Source: Terfezia claveryi (Eukaryota; Ascomycota; Pezizomycetes; Pezizales; Pezizaceae). Taken from it: DNA of 64,000 nt. The notes beneath the pieces were generated by a model. That model did no database searches. It saw only the letters and a list, made by a program, of their open reading frames with translations, and was not told where the DNA came from. The DNA lies in contig WHUX01000138.1 in assembly GCA_015179025.1 (NCBI GenBank), positions 1 to 64,000 on the forward strand, given 5' to 3'. This document shows positions 23,480 to 33,600 of the stretch, piece by piece (the first letter of the stretch is position 1; each line of letters begins with the position of its first letter). The position numbers and the translations under genes are program-made.

Positions 23480-24445
23480 TGTTATGGACGGAGGTTGGAA
23501 GGTAATTCCCGCGTTGACGCAGTAAACAACGACTTATTCTGGTTCAGGGTATCACCTGCGATCGCAGGTGATGGACGTGAGTGTCGAGGTATCACACACG
23601 TAGGGAGCTCTACGTGTGTGATCAGGTGTCTAGGGACTTTGGGCGAAACCAAAGTCGAGCGAGGTATCAAGGTCAAGGTCGAGAAGGTAAGGTAGTCTGA
23701 GCTACTCTCAAGAACAGTGGTGCAGATATATTTGTATAACAACTAGGTACAGTAAGGTAGACAAGTTGTTGCGTGGGGAAGAAAGAAACACAATACAGAC
23801 GGCAAGAACAGGCTTCTTTTATAGAGATCCTGTCTCCATCTTGAACAACACCTTTTTGGCTAACACAACGGTCTAGACAAAGCATAATGGAAGATGAACA
23901 CCCAAGCCAGCTCACGGATACACGGATCCTATGAGATCGTAGAGAACGAGGCGTCTAGCAATAACGGATAACGCTGGTGCGAACAGAAGACCTGAAGAAT
24001 TGTACATAAGCGAAGGTGAAATTTCTGATAAGCTAAAGAAAGAGTTTTGAGCGAGAGCAGGTTGTTCCCAATCTGAGAGTCGTGCCAGTTTTGGTTCGAC
24101 TCTCAAATAAGGTCTGGGTCAAAATAGGGTTCGAGGGTTTCCAGGGTATTTCCTAAATCTGAGAGTCGTGCCAGTTTTGGTTCGACTCTCAAATAAGGTC
24201 TGGGTCAAAATAGGGTTCGAGGTTTTCCAGGGTATTTCCTAGTTTGAGAGTCGTGCCAGTTTTGGTTCGACTCTCAAGTGTCAAATCCATAAGCAAGCGA
24301 CTAGGACTTCCGGGATGCGGTCAGATGTCGGCTAGCCAGGAGAGGCAAGGTCGAGAACATAGTCACATGATATACTTTGGCAAGTGTATGGGTTGCCGGC
24401 GATATCGATCGGGGTCAGGATCGTGATTCGAGAGGGTTCGTAACA
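23480..24445 (-). repeat. 5' LTR of gypsy D
   Basis: 966 bp; same content as the 3' copy. TATAAAA is at 23817-23823 (as TTTTATA) and the PBS-complementary 9-mer at 23766-23774, about 45-50 bp downstream in element orientation, suiting a transcription start there. Confidence 0.92.
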
Positions 24446-24605
24446 TCAGTCTGTAACAAGTCAAGTGCTAACTGACTAACAAGTCAACGAGTACGTGACA
24501 AGACAATCTAATCCGTGACAAGACAGTTAATCCATGACAAGACAATAAAGTGATAAGTCAACTAGTCCATGACAAAACAAACAATCCGTGACAAGACAAC
24601 TAACT
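24446..24605. repeat. CCGTGACAAG array, right half
   Basis: Continuation of the array at 17240-17497 beyond gypsy D: units of ATCCGTGACAAGACAA and decayed forms. Confidence 0.7.
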
Positions 24606-25385
24606 AACCGCCGGGTGATTCCAACCGTATCAAACTCCCAATCGTATAGAAGATACCTCCACATGTAATGACCAGCCACATACCGATTGGGTATTGGCTT
24701 TTTTTCTTTGCTCTAAGTTGTATAGTCTTATCTCGTTTCTAAGACTCCTTTACTTTAGCAATAGAGACATCAAGGGGCTGAAGGGTGGACCATAGCCAGA
24801 TAGTAGCTATAGTAATGGTAGATAAAATCCGTATGTCCTCGCTGCTCCTTCAACTACAGTAACAGCAATCACTATGCTACTTCTTCAACTACCGTAATCC
24901 TCATCCTCAAGATCTCACACACCAAATAACACTATGCATACCAACTCGAGCACAGGAATCCCAGAGCATAGCATGGCCCTAAGGTATAAACTTCTCATAC
25001 TTAGTTTCTTGCCCAATATCATCGTTTTGCAGTTATCCCACGTAATCTTGGTATTTGTAATTCTGGGCTTAATGGGCTTGCCCAATTGACCAGTTGCACT
25101 GGATAGATTCTGATCGTATTTTTATTGCTCCCTGAGGACTGAGCTTTTGGAAGCTATAAGCAACTGCACGTGCCAAAAGCACCTCGGCTTGTAGTGGTAG
25201 AAAATAGTTAAGGCTCTAGTGGACAGAAATAGGTACTATAGTGGTGTAGTGGGCACATCACTTGAAAACAACAAGACCTTGTTATAAGCCTGCGGCTAAT
25301 CCGAATTTTACTCTAGTAATCTTAGGAACCAATATCCGAGGCGCTACCAGTCTGGCAGGCCAGTATAAGTCCCTGCCACCCCAAG
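24606..25385. other. no gene seen
   Basis: No supported coding or repeat; only short frames. Confidence 0.4.
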
Positions 25386-25395
25386 CGAAGCACCT

Positions 25396-25836
25396 ACAGA
25401 TGGTGAGGAAGTTGAAGACGATTTTCCTAGCAAGCAACCAGAGAACAAGGAGAATGAGAAGCCCGTCCTAAGCACGCAATATGAATTATCCCAATTTATT
25501 ACATCTGCTTCTGCCTTCTAAGAACGTCCCATGATTTTAGACCTCGCCCCTTCTGGTTTCTGCCCAGTGAAGCCCTGTTCCCTATTGTGAGTACTAAGTC
25601 ATTTACCTAATGAGTATGAAGATGAGGTTGCTCCCCTCAGGACTATGGATACTAAACAGCGGCTCCTCCACAAGCAACGAAGGGCTTGCAATCGGAAGCA
25701 AAGGGAAAAAAGGAGGGCAGGTCTAGGTAGACAGCCTGAGATGGTCAGCTCAATGGAAGGGCATCTTATTGGGCCTGGCTGTTCAAATATCCATATTGCC
25801 CATATTGGCCCTATAACCATGAATTTTAAGAAATAA
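25396..25836 (+). pseudogene. unrecognised decayed ORF, acidic then basic
   Basis: One frame stays readable for about 147 codons with two stops: an acidic start ('DGEEVEDDFPSKQPENKENE'), a middle part ('MILDLAPSGFCP'), and a strongly basic part ('KQRLLHKQRRACNRKQREKR') from 25645. No family recognised. Lies between the CCGTGAC array and the acidic-tail gene. Confidence 0.3.
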
Positions 25837-26380
25837 TAAATCTGGTTTATTTGGAATGCATCTATGTGCTTAGTGACACATGCTTACTTAGTAGTAATAC
25901 AAGTCACATTTTCCTTTTTCGGTTCATGACATCCAAATTTGCTTGTAGTCTCGATCGTTTGCTTGCATACAAAGAATGAATGCATGCCTTTGTTCAATTT
26001 CCCCCTTTATTCAATTAGCCCCTTTGTTCACTTCAACTCGCCGTAACGTGTGAGGCATCTGAGAATCTCATTCATTTTTCACAACAAATATTGCCAGTTT
26101 AACCCACATAAATTGTACTCACGATAATCCAGGGGTAAGTGCTTTAAGTTCTGTAAATGGAGACCAGCTATGCAAGTTGCAGGTGGAAAGATTACTGACG
26201 GAGACATCACAGACATTTGAACCTATATAACTTGGCCTCAGAATATTCAAAGGTTGTGTCCTTACTGGTTGCCTGAATTGGAAAGATAGTGTAATTCGCT
26301 AAATTGTAGAAGTCTTACGCTGTGTCCAGTATAATACCTACTATTGGCTAATACCAGTACCGGTTAGAAGGCCTCATTTC
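25837..26380. other. no gene seen
   Basis: Unassigned. Nothing recognisable on either strand. Confidence 0.4.
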
Positions 26381-26429
26381 TGCAAGTATGTGCTCCAAGG
26401 TCGTGCCTGATCCAAAGTGCTACAAGGGC

Positions 26430-26490
26430 TATGTCACGGATGGTGTCACAGATGGTGTCACGGACGGTGTCACAGACGGTGTCCAGGACG
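26430..26490. repeat. GTCACGGATGGT tandem within a reading frame
   Basis: Four to five 12-bp units of GGTGTCACGGAT. In the plus frame starting 26388 they encode 'VTDGVTDGVTDGV'. Same GTCACGGA core as the subterminal arrays. Confidence 0.7.
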
Positions 26491-26499
26491 TCTATAGAT

Positions 26500-27884
26500 C
26501 TAACAAGGAAGCATGTAGCCAAAAAAACAGACTATCAAAGCAAGGGATCACAATGGTAGGCCCCGTACAGAAAAAAAGACGCCATCGAAGAGGAACACAA
26601 CATCTGGGAATCGAACAACAGATAAACGCAAACGGAGAAAGACTTCTGTGACAACTGTGCCAGTCACGCCTATCCTAGCCGTGCCTGCCCCAGCCCCAGT
26701 TACGCCAGTAAATCCATATAAGAAGTATGCGGAATTTCCTTGGGGCTCAAAAGAATTCAACCCAGACAAAGAGTTTAGTGGGGGTCGTAAAGTTTGGGGA
26801 ATATCAACCAATCCATACACCAGAAAAATCCGAGAAACTCAGAAAAGATTGCTGGGTCCACTTCTAGCATTCGAATGAGCCAAGGACTGGAAGTGCCAAA
26901 AAGTTAACAGGGCTCTCAAAGCTGGCGTGGCGGAGAGTGAGCATGCCACTGTTACCAGTGCACCAATTGGGACGAAGAGGAATCAGCTCAGTGATGTGCA
27001 ACGCGGCAAGTTCAAACGACTTGTCCAAAAGACCTGGGAGGTAATATTAGTTCACAAGAAGGCGTATATTTTATATCACTGGTATAGGCTCTCCCAAGTG
27101 CAGAAGAGGTTTTATCTTGAGCTAGGCGAAGGTGATAATATAATGGCATTTACAATTCCAGAAGGTGATTTGAAAGAAACGAGAACAAAGCCAGTAAATG
27201 AGTTTAGCATCATTGTTAGTATTGAGCCCATTTCATACCAAGCATATGTACAGTTCGAGGGCCCAATTGAACAGCCACATGCACAGGACAATGCAATTGC
27301 CATAGCTAATCAGATCATACAGGAAATGGAAATAGCTGAAGGGGTGCGGAAGATTGTTTAAGTGATGCAGTTAAGGATATTGAACCCGTATGTATCTCTC
27401 TCTTCAGAAGTGTGATATATTATTCACCATAGCATAGGACTCCGAGGGTGAAAGCGATGGCCAGGTTCTAGAGGACGACCTTTCATCATCTGACGCTGAG
27501 GCGAGCTTACTGATTCCAACAATGATGCCAAGATATATTCGGTAAAGGATAGCGTAATCGAAACTCCATTATGGCCAGTATCGAGGCTACATCAAAAAGG
27601 ATTGCCTTATCTTGGTGGCGATTCACCTCCAAGACTTATCCCGAGCGACACAGATGATGATGATTACGAGGATGTGGAGGAGATTGAGGAGAATGAAGTG
27701 GAAGAAGGGAATGAAGAGAATGAAGAGGGTAAAGAGGATGAAGAAGATAAGAGGGTAAGAGGATGAAAGGATGAAGAAGATGAAGAGGGTGAAGAGGATG
27801 AAGAGGATGAAGAGGATGAAGAGGATGAAGAGGGTGAAGGAGAGGATGATGTTGAGGGAGAAGAACAAGATGAATAACGACCAC
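26500..27884 (+). pseudogene. unrecognised protein: basic N-terminus, acidic tail
   Basis: A broken gene. From about 26520 one frame reads a lysine/arginine-rich start ('TEKKKTPSKRNTTSGNR', 'DKRKRRKTS'), a proline linker, then 'NPYKKYAEFPWGSKEF' to 26875. A TGA at 26876-26878 is followed in the same frame by 'AKDWKCQKVNRALKAGV' and a 144-codon stretch to 27361 ('RNQLSDVQRGKFKRLVQKTW', 'SQVQKRFYLELG'). After a frame change or short intron (GTATGT near 27391, AG near 27436) comes 'DSEGESDGQVLEDDLSSS' and a tail of Glu/Asp repeats (27650-27880). Basic start plus acidic tail suggests a nuclear, chromatin-binding protein; that is inference. It sits 0.8 kb before the H3-like pseudogene in the same orientation. 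Confidence 0.4.
27760..27860. repeat. GAAGAGGAT codon repeat
   Basis: Tandem 9-bp GATGAAGAG units encoding the Glu/Asp tail. Minus-strand frames through it (F/I/L-rich) are shadows. Confidence 0.8.
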
Positions 27885-27889
27885 GTATG

Positions 27890-28645
27890 GGGTGTCATAG
27901 AGCTTATACTTTGTTACGGAATTTATATTTTGTCATAGATCCCTATGTTGTCCAGCAATTATTTCTCTATTTCCTTGTCGTCTGATGGAATGTTTGGTAT
28001 TGGTTGTTTGATATATCATTGTGGGTTAGGATTGTTGATTTATTGTTCTTTTGGATATAGCAATAGGTTAGTATAGAGTAGTTACTAGGTGAACAATAGA
28101 GTACTTAAGGTATAGTCTGGTTGGCACAAGCCTGATATATTAGGCTAGTGGTGCAGGCTTAGACTGGGGTACAACTTACGAGTCGGCTTGCACTAGTCCC
28201 TCGGTGTTCTAAGGTTGTATATGAGACAGATAGGTATATATATATACTCTAGTATATATTGCCTCCCAGCCTACCTGTAGGCAAAAGTAACCCATATGCG
28301 GCCCCGTTAAGGAGGCCAAAATGAGTCAGTCCCCAGGGGGAATTTGGCAAAAGGCGAGTTAATCTGCCACGACGATGCATGTTTAGCTTAATTGTGTACA
28401 CAACTAACAGCCTAACAGCTAGTTGTTGATATCCTTTGTCGGGTTTCGTTTGTCGTGTTTCCTTTGTCGGGTTTTCTTTATCAATGTATCTAAGCTAACT
28501 TGAGGGAACATGCAGGCAAACTTGGATTCATTGTTTGATAGTTAGGTCTGGATCCCCACAAGCTCTGTGTTGCTTCGTCTCATATAAGATCATCACTATC
28601 GCTCTAGGTCACCAAGTTCATCGCCTCCTTTAACCAGCTAACATA
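27890..28645. other. spacer; one AGTCTGGTTGGCACAA terminus
   Basis: No gene seen. Contains GTTACGGA and GTCATAGA near 27914-27940 and an AGTCTGGTTGGCACAA motif at 28114 matching the ends of the elements at 17329 and 42711; I see no partner end here. Confidence 0.4.
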
Positions 28646-28650
28646 TAAGA

Positions 28651-29260
28651 ATGGCAAGAACAAAGTAGGTTCCGAAGAAAAACCCCGGGCAACCAGCGAG
28701 GTCACAAGTCCCTAGGAATATAAAATCAGTCGTGCCCCCCAAAAAGCGGTGGCACCAAAAACCATAAGAAAGTGTCACAAGGACGTTAATATTCCATTCC
28801 ATGAAGCATTCCATTCATAAGTAAAAAGGACTAATCTAACTGTATTATTAGTCAGCCTCGTACATCAGATTAGGAATCAATAGAGAAGCGTTGACTAATA
28901 TTTCCAAAGATTGCATTCCGCAGGCTATGCAGGGAGATTGTACAAGACGTGAATAGGATAATAACGACAAATACTCACAGTTCATAGATCGGAATAATGT
29001 GGAGCATATCCAAGTGAGGGCAACAGATGCCATACAGGAGGTGGCGGAAGCATTTATACATGAGTATTTCACCAGTAAGTCAAAATATGTCACGGATACT
29101 ATTAGGATGCTGTCATGGACAAATATGACTAATCATGAATACGGAAAAAGTAGTGAACCTGATTGCAACACAAGGCAGTGAAACACACAATAGACAAACA
29201 ATCCTACAGCGGGATGTTAGACTATGGCATAAAATTCAGGCGAATATATTGGCCAGGGTA
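28651..29260 (+). pseudogene. histone H3-like pseudogene, possibly CENP-A/CenH3 type
   Basis: Spliced reading recovers the histone H3 fold in order. Start 'MARTK' followed by TAG where H3 has Gln6; then 'KSVVPPKKRWHQKP' like the H3 tail before its PGTVALREI, with a TAA at 28765-28767. 28907-28951 reads 'KIAFRRLCREIVQDV' against H3 'KLPFQRLVREIAQDF'. 28981-29074 reads 'IQVRATDAIQEVAEAFIHEY', matching helix alpha2 (ALQEASEAYL). 29153-29240 has 'NLIAT' and 'RQTILQRDVRLWHKIQ', matching 'NLCAI' and 'RVTIMPKDIQLARRIR'. Candidate introns: about 28821-28880, 28949-28980 (short) and 29075-29153. Loop 1 (between QD and IQ) is longer than in H3 and 'QRD' replaces 'PKD', both as in fungal CENP-A. Both stops can be explained by C-to-T change. 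H3 homology strong; CENP-A assignment tentative. Confidence 0.62.
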
Positions 29261-29339
29261 ATGTGCCGAGGCATTTCCACATGTACCTCTTGTGAGCCGA
29301 CGAATGCCCAAAAAAGCAAAAAGAGGACGCGTGCAGTAC

Positions 29340-29565
29340 CGAGACCAGCTGGAGGAGGAGGGCCAGCAGCAGCAGCAGGGGCAGGAGAGGAGGAGCAGCA
29401 GCAGCAGCAGCAGCAGGAGCAGGACCAGGGGCAGGGGAGGACAGGGCGGTGGTAGCAGCAGCAGCAGCAGCCGGAGCAGGACCAGGGGCAGGAGGAGGAG
29501 GAGAAGCAGCAGCAACGGTGGGGCAGTAGCAGGCAGAGGGCAGCAGAGGAGGAGGCGCAGGTACC
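29340..29565. repeat. CAG/GGAGG microsatellite
   Basis: Imperfect CAGCAG and GGAGGA runs. Read from 29292 on plus they give a 'KKAKRGRVQYRDQ' start and then Q/S/R/G low complexity; minus-strand leucine/proline frames are shadows. It may have been a C-terminal extension of the H3-like gene. Confidence 0.7.
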
Positions 29566-29579
29566 TAATAATCATTCCC

Positions 29580-30115
29580 TTGTGTTAGCATACCGTACAT
29601 ACTAGCAGAAGGTTCACTGTTACTGAGGATGAAATATATAGTTAAAGAAGACTACAATGTGGGAGGTTTACATCAACGGTCGAAGAGGGACCGCCCTGAT
29701 ATTATACATTCGGTTTAGATGTCAATTACCAAGGAACACAGATACCGAATGCCTGACAGCCAAGGTAAATATTGGAATCTTTGGCGAATTAGGTTCCAGT
29801 ACCGACTTCCTACCAGTTGAACACCATCCCACCAGCCAAGTCTTTTTTAGGGAAGTTTAGGGTATTTGGTTTTGCTTTGAAGAGTTTTTTTTTTTTCTTT
29901 CTATGTTGTATAGTTGTATGAATTGATTTACGGGGGATTATTGTAAACTCAAGTGAGGTTAGGAAGATTTTTCAGTTTTGTAGGATGTGGGAAGGATTTT
30001 TGTTATAGTCATAGTGATGGTCTTGTGATTTATTTAAGGTATATTAATATATTTCTTAACTGATATTTGGGTAAGGATTTTGTTTGGCCATGTAGTACAG
30101 ATTGCTAGTATTGTT
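29580..30115. other. no gene seen
   Basis: AT-rich; no supported feature. Confidence 0.45.
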
Positions 30116-30117
30116 CG

Positions 30118-30385
30118 TCAGTGGGTGGGAGCAATCCATGACAGTGCAAGCAATCCGTGATAGTGCAAGCAATCCGTGACAGTGCAAGCAATCCGTGATA
30201 GTGCAAGCAATCCATGACAGTGCAAGCAATTCTTGACAGGCAATCTGGCATAGTGAGAGAAGCAAGGAATCCGTGACAGTGCAAGGAATCCGTGACAGGC
30301 AATCGGGCACAGTGCATACAATCCGTGATAGTGCAAGGAATATGAGACAAGCAATCTGGCACCGTGTAAGCAACCCGTGAAGGTA
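30118..30385. repeat. subterminal GCAATCCGTGACAGT array, right
   Basis: About twelve units of GCAATCCGTGACAGTGCAA, the reverse complement of the GTCACGGATTGC motif at 11430-11530. Arrays at both termini face inward alike. Confidence 0.7.
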
Positions 30386-30513
30386 GAAAGAATCGGTTAT
30401 GCAAAGACAACTAAGATATAGGAGAACGGAATGAGGGTGTAAAACATGATGAGATTATAGAAGAGTCGGGACAAAACAATAAAAAAAAAAAAGGAAATAG
30501 GGTAGGCTTGGCA

Positions 30514-30659
30514 AGTAATCTGTAGATCACCGATTATTCACGAGTCGAGTTGTAGGACAGGAAAGCCGACTAGGCGAGTTGTTGAAACTCCAAAACTCGC
30601 TCACCGAGGCGGGTCTTGGCGACCAGGTCCGAGTTGTACTTGCCCCGTGGCGCACACTA
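30514..30659 (-). repeat. hAT-type right terminus
   Basis: Read on the minus strand it starts TAGTGTGCGCCACGGGGC (30659 down) and has AATCGGTGATCTACAGATTA about 125 bases in, against 114 bases at the left end. It abuts the Gag zinc knuckle of gypsy B at 30660. Confidence 0.6.
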
Positions 30660-33600
30660 GGAAAAGGTGACCATTTTATCGTGGCATGTCCCCTCTGCAA
30701 AAACTGCTCGATGGCTACACATGCCATCTTCGAACCTAGGATCGAGGAGGTTGATGAGTCGGAAAAAGCCCTGTCCCTTGCCTAGTTACTGACACTAGCA
30801 AGGGACCTGTCCAGGGCCATAAATCTTTATCTGCATTTTCTTTGCATGCACCTATATTTGTTGATGAATCTCGCTTGTTTGGCGAGCATTTTGTAGTACC
30901 AATAACTGTTAAATTCAATTGTAAAATAGTGGTAACATCAGCTATTATCGATTGTGGTACTTCGGGAAATGTATTCATTGATTAGGCCTTCGTCAGTAAA
31001 AATTCTATACCAACCTCAAAGTTAATGACCCCCCGCCTTTTCGACATTATTGATGGCCGCCCTATCTCTTCTGAGGCTATTACCGACCTCGCATGTCTGC
31101 CCAGTGCCATTGGAGACCATTCGGAGGACCTCCCAATGTTTGTGACCAAACTAAAATATTCAATTATGCTTGGGATCCTCTGGCTCAGAATACACAATGT
31201 GTCAGTCAGCTTCAACTCGTACACCTTGCAATTCAATAGCTATTATTGCAGTAAAAACTGTGGAGGTCCAAAAATCACTGTCATGGGGCTATGCGCATTA
31301 CCACCCTCGATAATCCACCCAGCCCAGGTAGTATACCAGCCTGCACACATCAATGCTGTCCACTCCCTGGTTACTCCTGTTCCCCCTATTCCCCCTGTTT
31401 CCCCTGTTCCCCCTATTTCCCCTGTCCCCTCTGTCCCCCTAGTGACCCCAAAACCTCTGAATGTTAGCTTTTTCCTCATGCCTCCGGTTTCTCCAGTGCC
31501 TCCTGCCTCTCCTATGCCCCCTGCCCCTTCTATGCCTCCTGGCTCCCCTAGCTCTTCTGGTTCCCCAACGTCCCTTAACGTTAGCTTTATTAGGGCAGGG
31601 GCTTTCGCTTACCTCACCAGGAGGCACAAGCTGAAGGCTCATGCCCTATCCATACATGAGGTGAACCTGGAAATCAACAAGATGCGGCCTAAGGAGGAGT
31701 GGAAAGCTATGGTCCTAAATGAATATCAAGAGTTCATTGATCTGTTCTTGGAAAAAGCTGTAATGAAGCTAGCGCCCCACCCACCATATGACCATACAAT
31801 TCCGCTGGTAGAGGGTAAGACCCCCTCCTATAGGCCCCTTTACGGAATATCCCGAATGGAATTGGAGGCCCTGAAGAAGTACCTAGAGGAGAACTTGAAT
31901 AAGAGCTTCATTCGGCACAGCTCTTCCCCTGTGGCTGCTTCTGTACTGTTCGTGAAGAAATCAGCTGGCTTTCTTCAGTTGTGTGTTGATTATAATGGCC
32001 TAAACGAGATAATGGTCAAAAACAGGTACCCACTACCTCTAATCCAGGAGACATTAGCCAAGCTTTCCAAGGCCAAGTGGTTCACCAAATTGGACTTGAG
32101 AGGAGTATACAACCTGGTATAGATTGCTAAGGGGGAGGAGTAGAAAACTGCCTTCCGAACATGTTATGGCCACTTTGAGTACAACGTCATGCCCTTCGGC
32201 TTAACTAATGCCCCGGCCTCTTTCTAATACTTTATTAATGACACTTTGCGAGACTTCCTGAATGTGTTCTGCATGGCTTACCTTGACGATATCTTGATAT
32301 ATTCAGATACTCTAGTAGAGCACAAAATCTATGTCAGGCAAGTCTTGAAGAAGCTAGAGCAGGCTGGGCTGTATCTTAAGCCTGAAAAATGCGAATTCCA
32401 CATCCAAGAGGTGAAGTACCTAGGCTTGATCATAACCACGGAAGGTATTAGGATGGACCCCGCCAAAGTTGCTGTAATCTAAGAGTGGAAAACCCCAGCC
32501 AATTTGAAGGATGTGCAAGCCTCCCTAGGATTTGCCAACTTCTACCACTGATTTATCCTGGGATACACAAGAATCGTGGCACCTCTGACGGCCTTAATGA
32601 ATATGAAGGTAGAAGCTGGCTCACACCTGACAAAAAGGGCTTTCTACTGGAATCCAGAAGGCCAATCCGCCTTTCAGAACCTCAAGGAAGAGTTCTGCTC
32701 AGCCCCAATACTGGCCCATTTAGACCTCAATAGCAAGTGCATCGTGGAAACAGACGCCTCCGACTATGTCTCCACTGGAATCCTCTCCCAGTATGTTGAT
32801 GGAGTCCTCTACCTAGTGGCCTATTTCTCAAAGAAGTATTCCCCAGTTGAGTGCAACTACGAGATCTATGACAAGGAGCTGATGGCCATCGTACAAGCAT
32901 TCGAGGAATAGAGGCCATACCTAGAGTCAGCCAAAGGGATTATCGAAGTACTTTCCGACCATAAAAACCTTGAGTACTTTACCACCACCAAGCTGCTCAA
33001 CCGACGGCAGGCTAGGTGGTAGGAATTCCTTTCTCGGTTCAACTTTAAGATCAAGTACCATTCTGGAAAAGCTGGTGGCAAGCCAGATACGTTAACTCGG
33101 AGATCAGGAGATCTCCCTAAGGGGGGGGGGATGAAAGGCTAAAATACTAAAATTAGCTGGTATTAAAGCCCAAAAACCTTGATCTGGTGGCTAATGTACT
33201 CGCTGATGTTGAGGCTGATGCGGCAGCCAAGGCGGCAATGGAAGCCGACCTCTGACAACTGGTGAGACGGGCATACGAGAATAACCTCCTGGCTAAAGAA
33301 ATTATCGCCACAGTGGATTGTGGCCAGTGCCACCACCCCAAGATCTCCCTAGCCGAGTGTACTGTCCAGGAAGGCCTCCAGTACCACCTCGAAAGGCTGT
33401 GTGTGCTGGAAGAAGAGCTGCACCTTCAATTGATCAAAGAATATTATAACAGCCTGGTTGCAAGTCACCTTGGAGTGGCCAAAACGTTAGAGCTTCTGGC
33501 TAGGGAGTATACATGGATCAACTAATGGAAGGAGGTAAAGTGGTATATATGGAACTGCCATGTTTGCAAACGTACTAAGCCTGTCCGCCACACCCTGTAT

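Larger units (their letters stand above)
17498..24445 (-). mobile_element. Ty3/gypsy chromovirus D, complete with LTRs
   Basis: Full-length minus-strand LTR retrotransposon: 966-bp LTRs at both ends, each TGTTAC...ATAACA in element orientation, and a perfect 5-bp target duplication TCAGT (17493-17497 and 24446-24450). Gag, protease, RT, RNase H, integrase and chromodomain follow in canonical order. A polypurine stretch GGAAGAGGGAG precedes the 3' LTR (18464-18480) and a self-priming-type PBS follows the 5' LTR. The LTRs differ at scattered, mostly transitional sites. It is the best-preserved element in the window but still carries frameshifts and at least one stop. Confidence 0.95.

Noticed and set aside
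27623..27898. Minus-strand F/I/L-rich ORFs resembling a membrane protein
   Set aside because: Shadow of the Glu/Asp codon repeat on the plus strand.
28114..28200. MITE with AGTCTGG end between the acidic-tail gene and the H3-like gene
   Set aside because: Only one end is recognisable; no inverted partner or duplication found.
29222..29575. Minus-strand leucine/proline-rich ORF
   Set aside because: Shadow of the CAG/GGAGG microsatellite.
11205..30659. A single intact 19.4-kb hAT insertion
   Set aside because: The 8-bp flanks do not match and the left half of gypsy B is missing from the left side; kept only as a hypothesis.
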